A stretch of DNA of 64,000 nucleotides from Fulvia fulva (lineage: Eukaryota; Ascomycota; Dothideomycetes; Mycosphaerellales; Mycosphaerellaceae), in contig NC_063014.1 of assembly GCF_020509005.1 (NCBI RefSeq), positions 3,472,001 through 3,536,000 of the forward strand, read 5' to 3'. Of the stretch, positions 62,616 to 64,000 are shown one piece after another. A program made the translations under genes and the position numbers. Numbering within the stretch: position 1 is the first letter of the stretch; every line of letters starts with the position of its first letter. The notes under the pieces were generated by a model. That model made no database searches. It worked only from the letters and a program-made list of their open reading frames with translations, and was not told the DNA's origin.

Positions 62616-64000
62616 TGCCACGACTTTACTGGAAAGAATGGTAACTAGTAACAGGAGACACAGGTCGCCATATGACTCTTAAGAATCGGTCCATACGGTT
62701 GACAATAGTGGCAGTGCTCATAAACTGCCCCATATTGAGCTAGTGGTGTGGGAGAGGGCTTCAGCAAGGGGCGCTGTCATCGGCTTCATGCGAAAAGCCA
62801 GCCAAGCCACATCGTATGTGCAACCACAAGGCCGGTCATTAATACCAAATGGCTGAGATCACGTTCCAATGGCTCGAGGCAAATGATAGGATTCTGTCTC
62901 CATCACGACGCCCGTATGCTACGCTATAAAGGGCATGAGTCGGAGCGTAGCCTGCTGGCGTCCGACACAGAGCATTCAATCGTTCGAGCAGAGGGACCGT
63001 GTGCCATGTATCCATTTCCGAGAGTGTCGTCGCACCACTCCTTTCAGCTCTGCTTCGCGACACGATCTCAGCCTTTGTACCACGGTTCAAAGTCTTCAGG
63101 TCGACGCGGCCACTACACAGCCGTCGGGCAATCGCGCGCCAGGTAACGACAGAATACACGAATCTTCCATAGCTTCTTTTGATCTGCTTCCTGGAGTAAG
63201 GCCCACTGTTCGTGCGCAAGTCGAGCGTGCGTTCAGCCGGAGGCCAGTCCCTACGGCGCCATGCTCACGCCGCTTCGGCTGTCTCTGGCCAGACTGTAGG
63301 CTTTTTGGATGGTATTCTAGACGATGCAGATGGCTTCCAATGGATACGGACAGTGGACCATGTAACAACAACGTTGCGAAAGAGTGAAGTCGCGACTGAT
63401 GCCGTCGGGACGTTCGTCGTTGATAGCGTCCGCCTCACACTGTTCGAAAACAACCATCAGCCGCATCGTCAGAGCACTCCACGATATCCTTGTCCGGCAT
63501 TGCGGAGAGTCGGATCATCACGGCGACCACTGCATCGGTAGAATCACACAGCGACTGTTCCATCCAGTCACGGACCCTGCATCCTGCTAAGCTTCCCGTG
63601 AGAGGCATCCTGTACCTAGCAATCCTTTCAGCGACAAGGAACACGAGCTGCGCAAGCTGCGCAAGCTGCCAGCTTCTCCTCATGCCTGCTGAACCCCTCA
63701 CGCGACACTCTTCGAATGGCTAGGCATTGCCGAACATTTACTGCTTTGACAACCATGTCGTACAAAATCGCTCGATGCCAAAGGATACAAGTCTCGAGCT
63801 GCGTAAAGAGTAAGATTGATTGAGAGAAGTACCTCCTTTGCCCCGTCTTTGTATGACCTGACTTCCTGCTACCCCACGCATTATTGCATCTTTGACTGAG
63901 CGCGTATATCGAGGCCAGGCGCTTGGGACGGAGTATTTACCATGAGTACCAATACTGTTATCAACCAGCGAAACAAGTACCCGGACGGTCGTGTCCAGCC
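62616..64000. other. Sequence with normal composition but no supported gene
   Basis: It holds the upstream region of the DUF3433-like gene and several overlapping open frames of 60-150 codons on both strands. None shows a domain, a consistent splice path or a family resemblance I recognise. Many frames are open at once, as expected by chance in sequence of about 52% GC. A 9-base unit gctgcgcaa repeats 2.5 times at 63,647-63,669. No RIP signature is seen. Confidence 0.5.

Noticed and set aside
63647..63669. Tandem gctgcgcaa units
   Set aside because: Only 2.5 copies; too short to call a functional repeat.
62748..63723. Overlapping open frames of 60-150 codons on both strands
   Set aside because: No domain, no preferred strand, no splice path and no family resemblance; several are open at once as expected by chance.

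Overview
The window looks like a chromosomal segment of a filamentous ascomycete (Pezizomycotina). Two parts meet near 56.5 kb. Bases 1 to about 56,510 are a transposon graveyard carrying the mark of repeat-induced point mutation (RIP): CA and TG are almost absent, TA is in great excess, CG is retained, and coding frames are broken by TAG/TAA at former Gln and Trp codons. Bases from about 56,600 onward have ordinary dinucleotide use and hold three intron-poor or short-intron genes. RIP of CpA type, fungal F-box and DUF3433-like proteins and a 46-bp intron all fit Pezizomycotina; placing it in Dothideomycetes would be a guess.

The graveyard is a nest of at least six families: LINE-A (Tad1-like non-LTR, six copies A1-A6, tail of ATCT/GATA repeats), LINE-B (related non-LTR), Gypsy1 and Gypsy2 (chromodomain or pol-bearing Ty3/gypsy), one Copia, and one internally deleted Fot1/pogo DNA transposon, plus an unassigned 1.0-1.1 kb repeat called X here. 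Layout: 503-5,414 A1 in Gypsy1; 5,415-7,374 Gypsy1; 7,375-9,191 Gypsy2 piece; 9,189-10,267 A2 fragment; 10,414-17,746 full Gypsy2 with 5-bp target duplication; 18,027-19,104 X; 19,105-21,762 LINE-B; 21,922-22,625 A3; 23,101-25,998 Gypsy1; 25,999-37,685 Copia, split by A4 (14-bp duplication) and by the Fot1-like element (TA duplication, in the 5' LTR); 37,686-51,596 a second Gypsy1, split by an A5+X chimera (about 16-bp duplication) and by a Gypsy2 without integrase (5-bp duplication); 51,597-56,507 A6.

Two large-scale structures stand out. Segments 503-9,191 and 47,820-56,507 are inverted copies of one another (8.69 kb each): LINE-A at the same base of Gypsy1, then Gypsy1, then Gypsy2 at the same base of Gypsy1. 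X is fused to the 5' side of LINE-A in one place and of LINE-B in another with the same X end, and the LINE-A fusion is bounded by a single target duplication, as expected from template switching during target-primed reverse transcription.

The gene part holds a peroxisomal-type acyl-CoA/4-coumarate-CoA ligase-like enzyme (minus strand, two exons), transcribed divergently from an F-box protein gene (plus strand, with one apparent frameshift) across a 298-bp shared promoter. The F-box gene converges on a DUF3433-like multi-pass membrane protein gene (minus strand, at least three exons, with a frame problem at a run of eight C). The last 1.4 kb holds no gene I can support. The genes do not form an obvious pathway. 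I saw no tRNA, rRNA, CRISPR array or virus. The most unusual items are the X-LINE chimeras and the mosaic inverted duplication.
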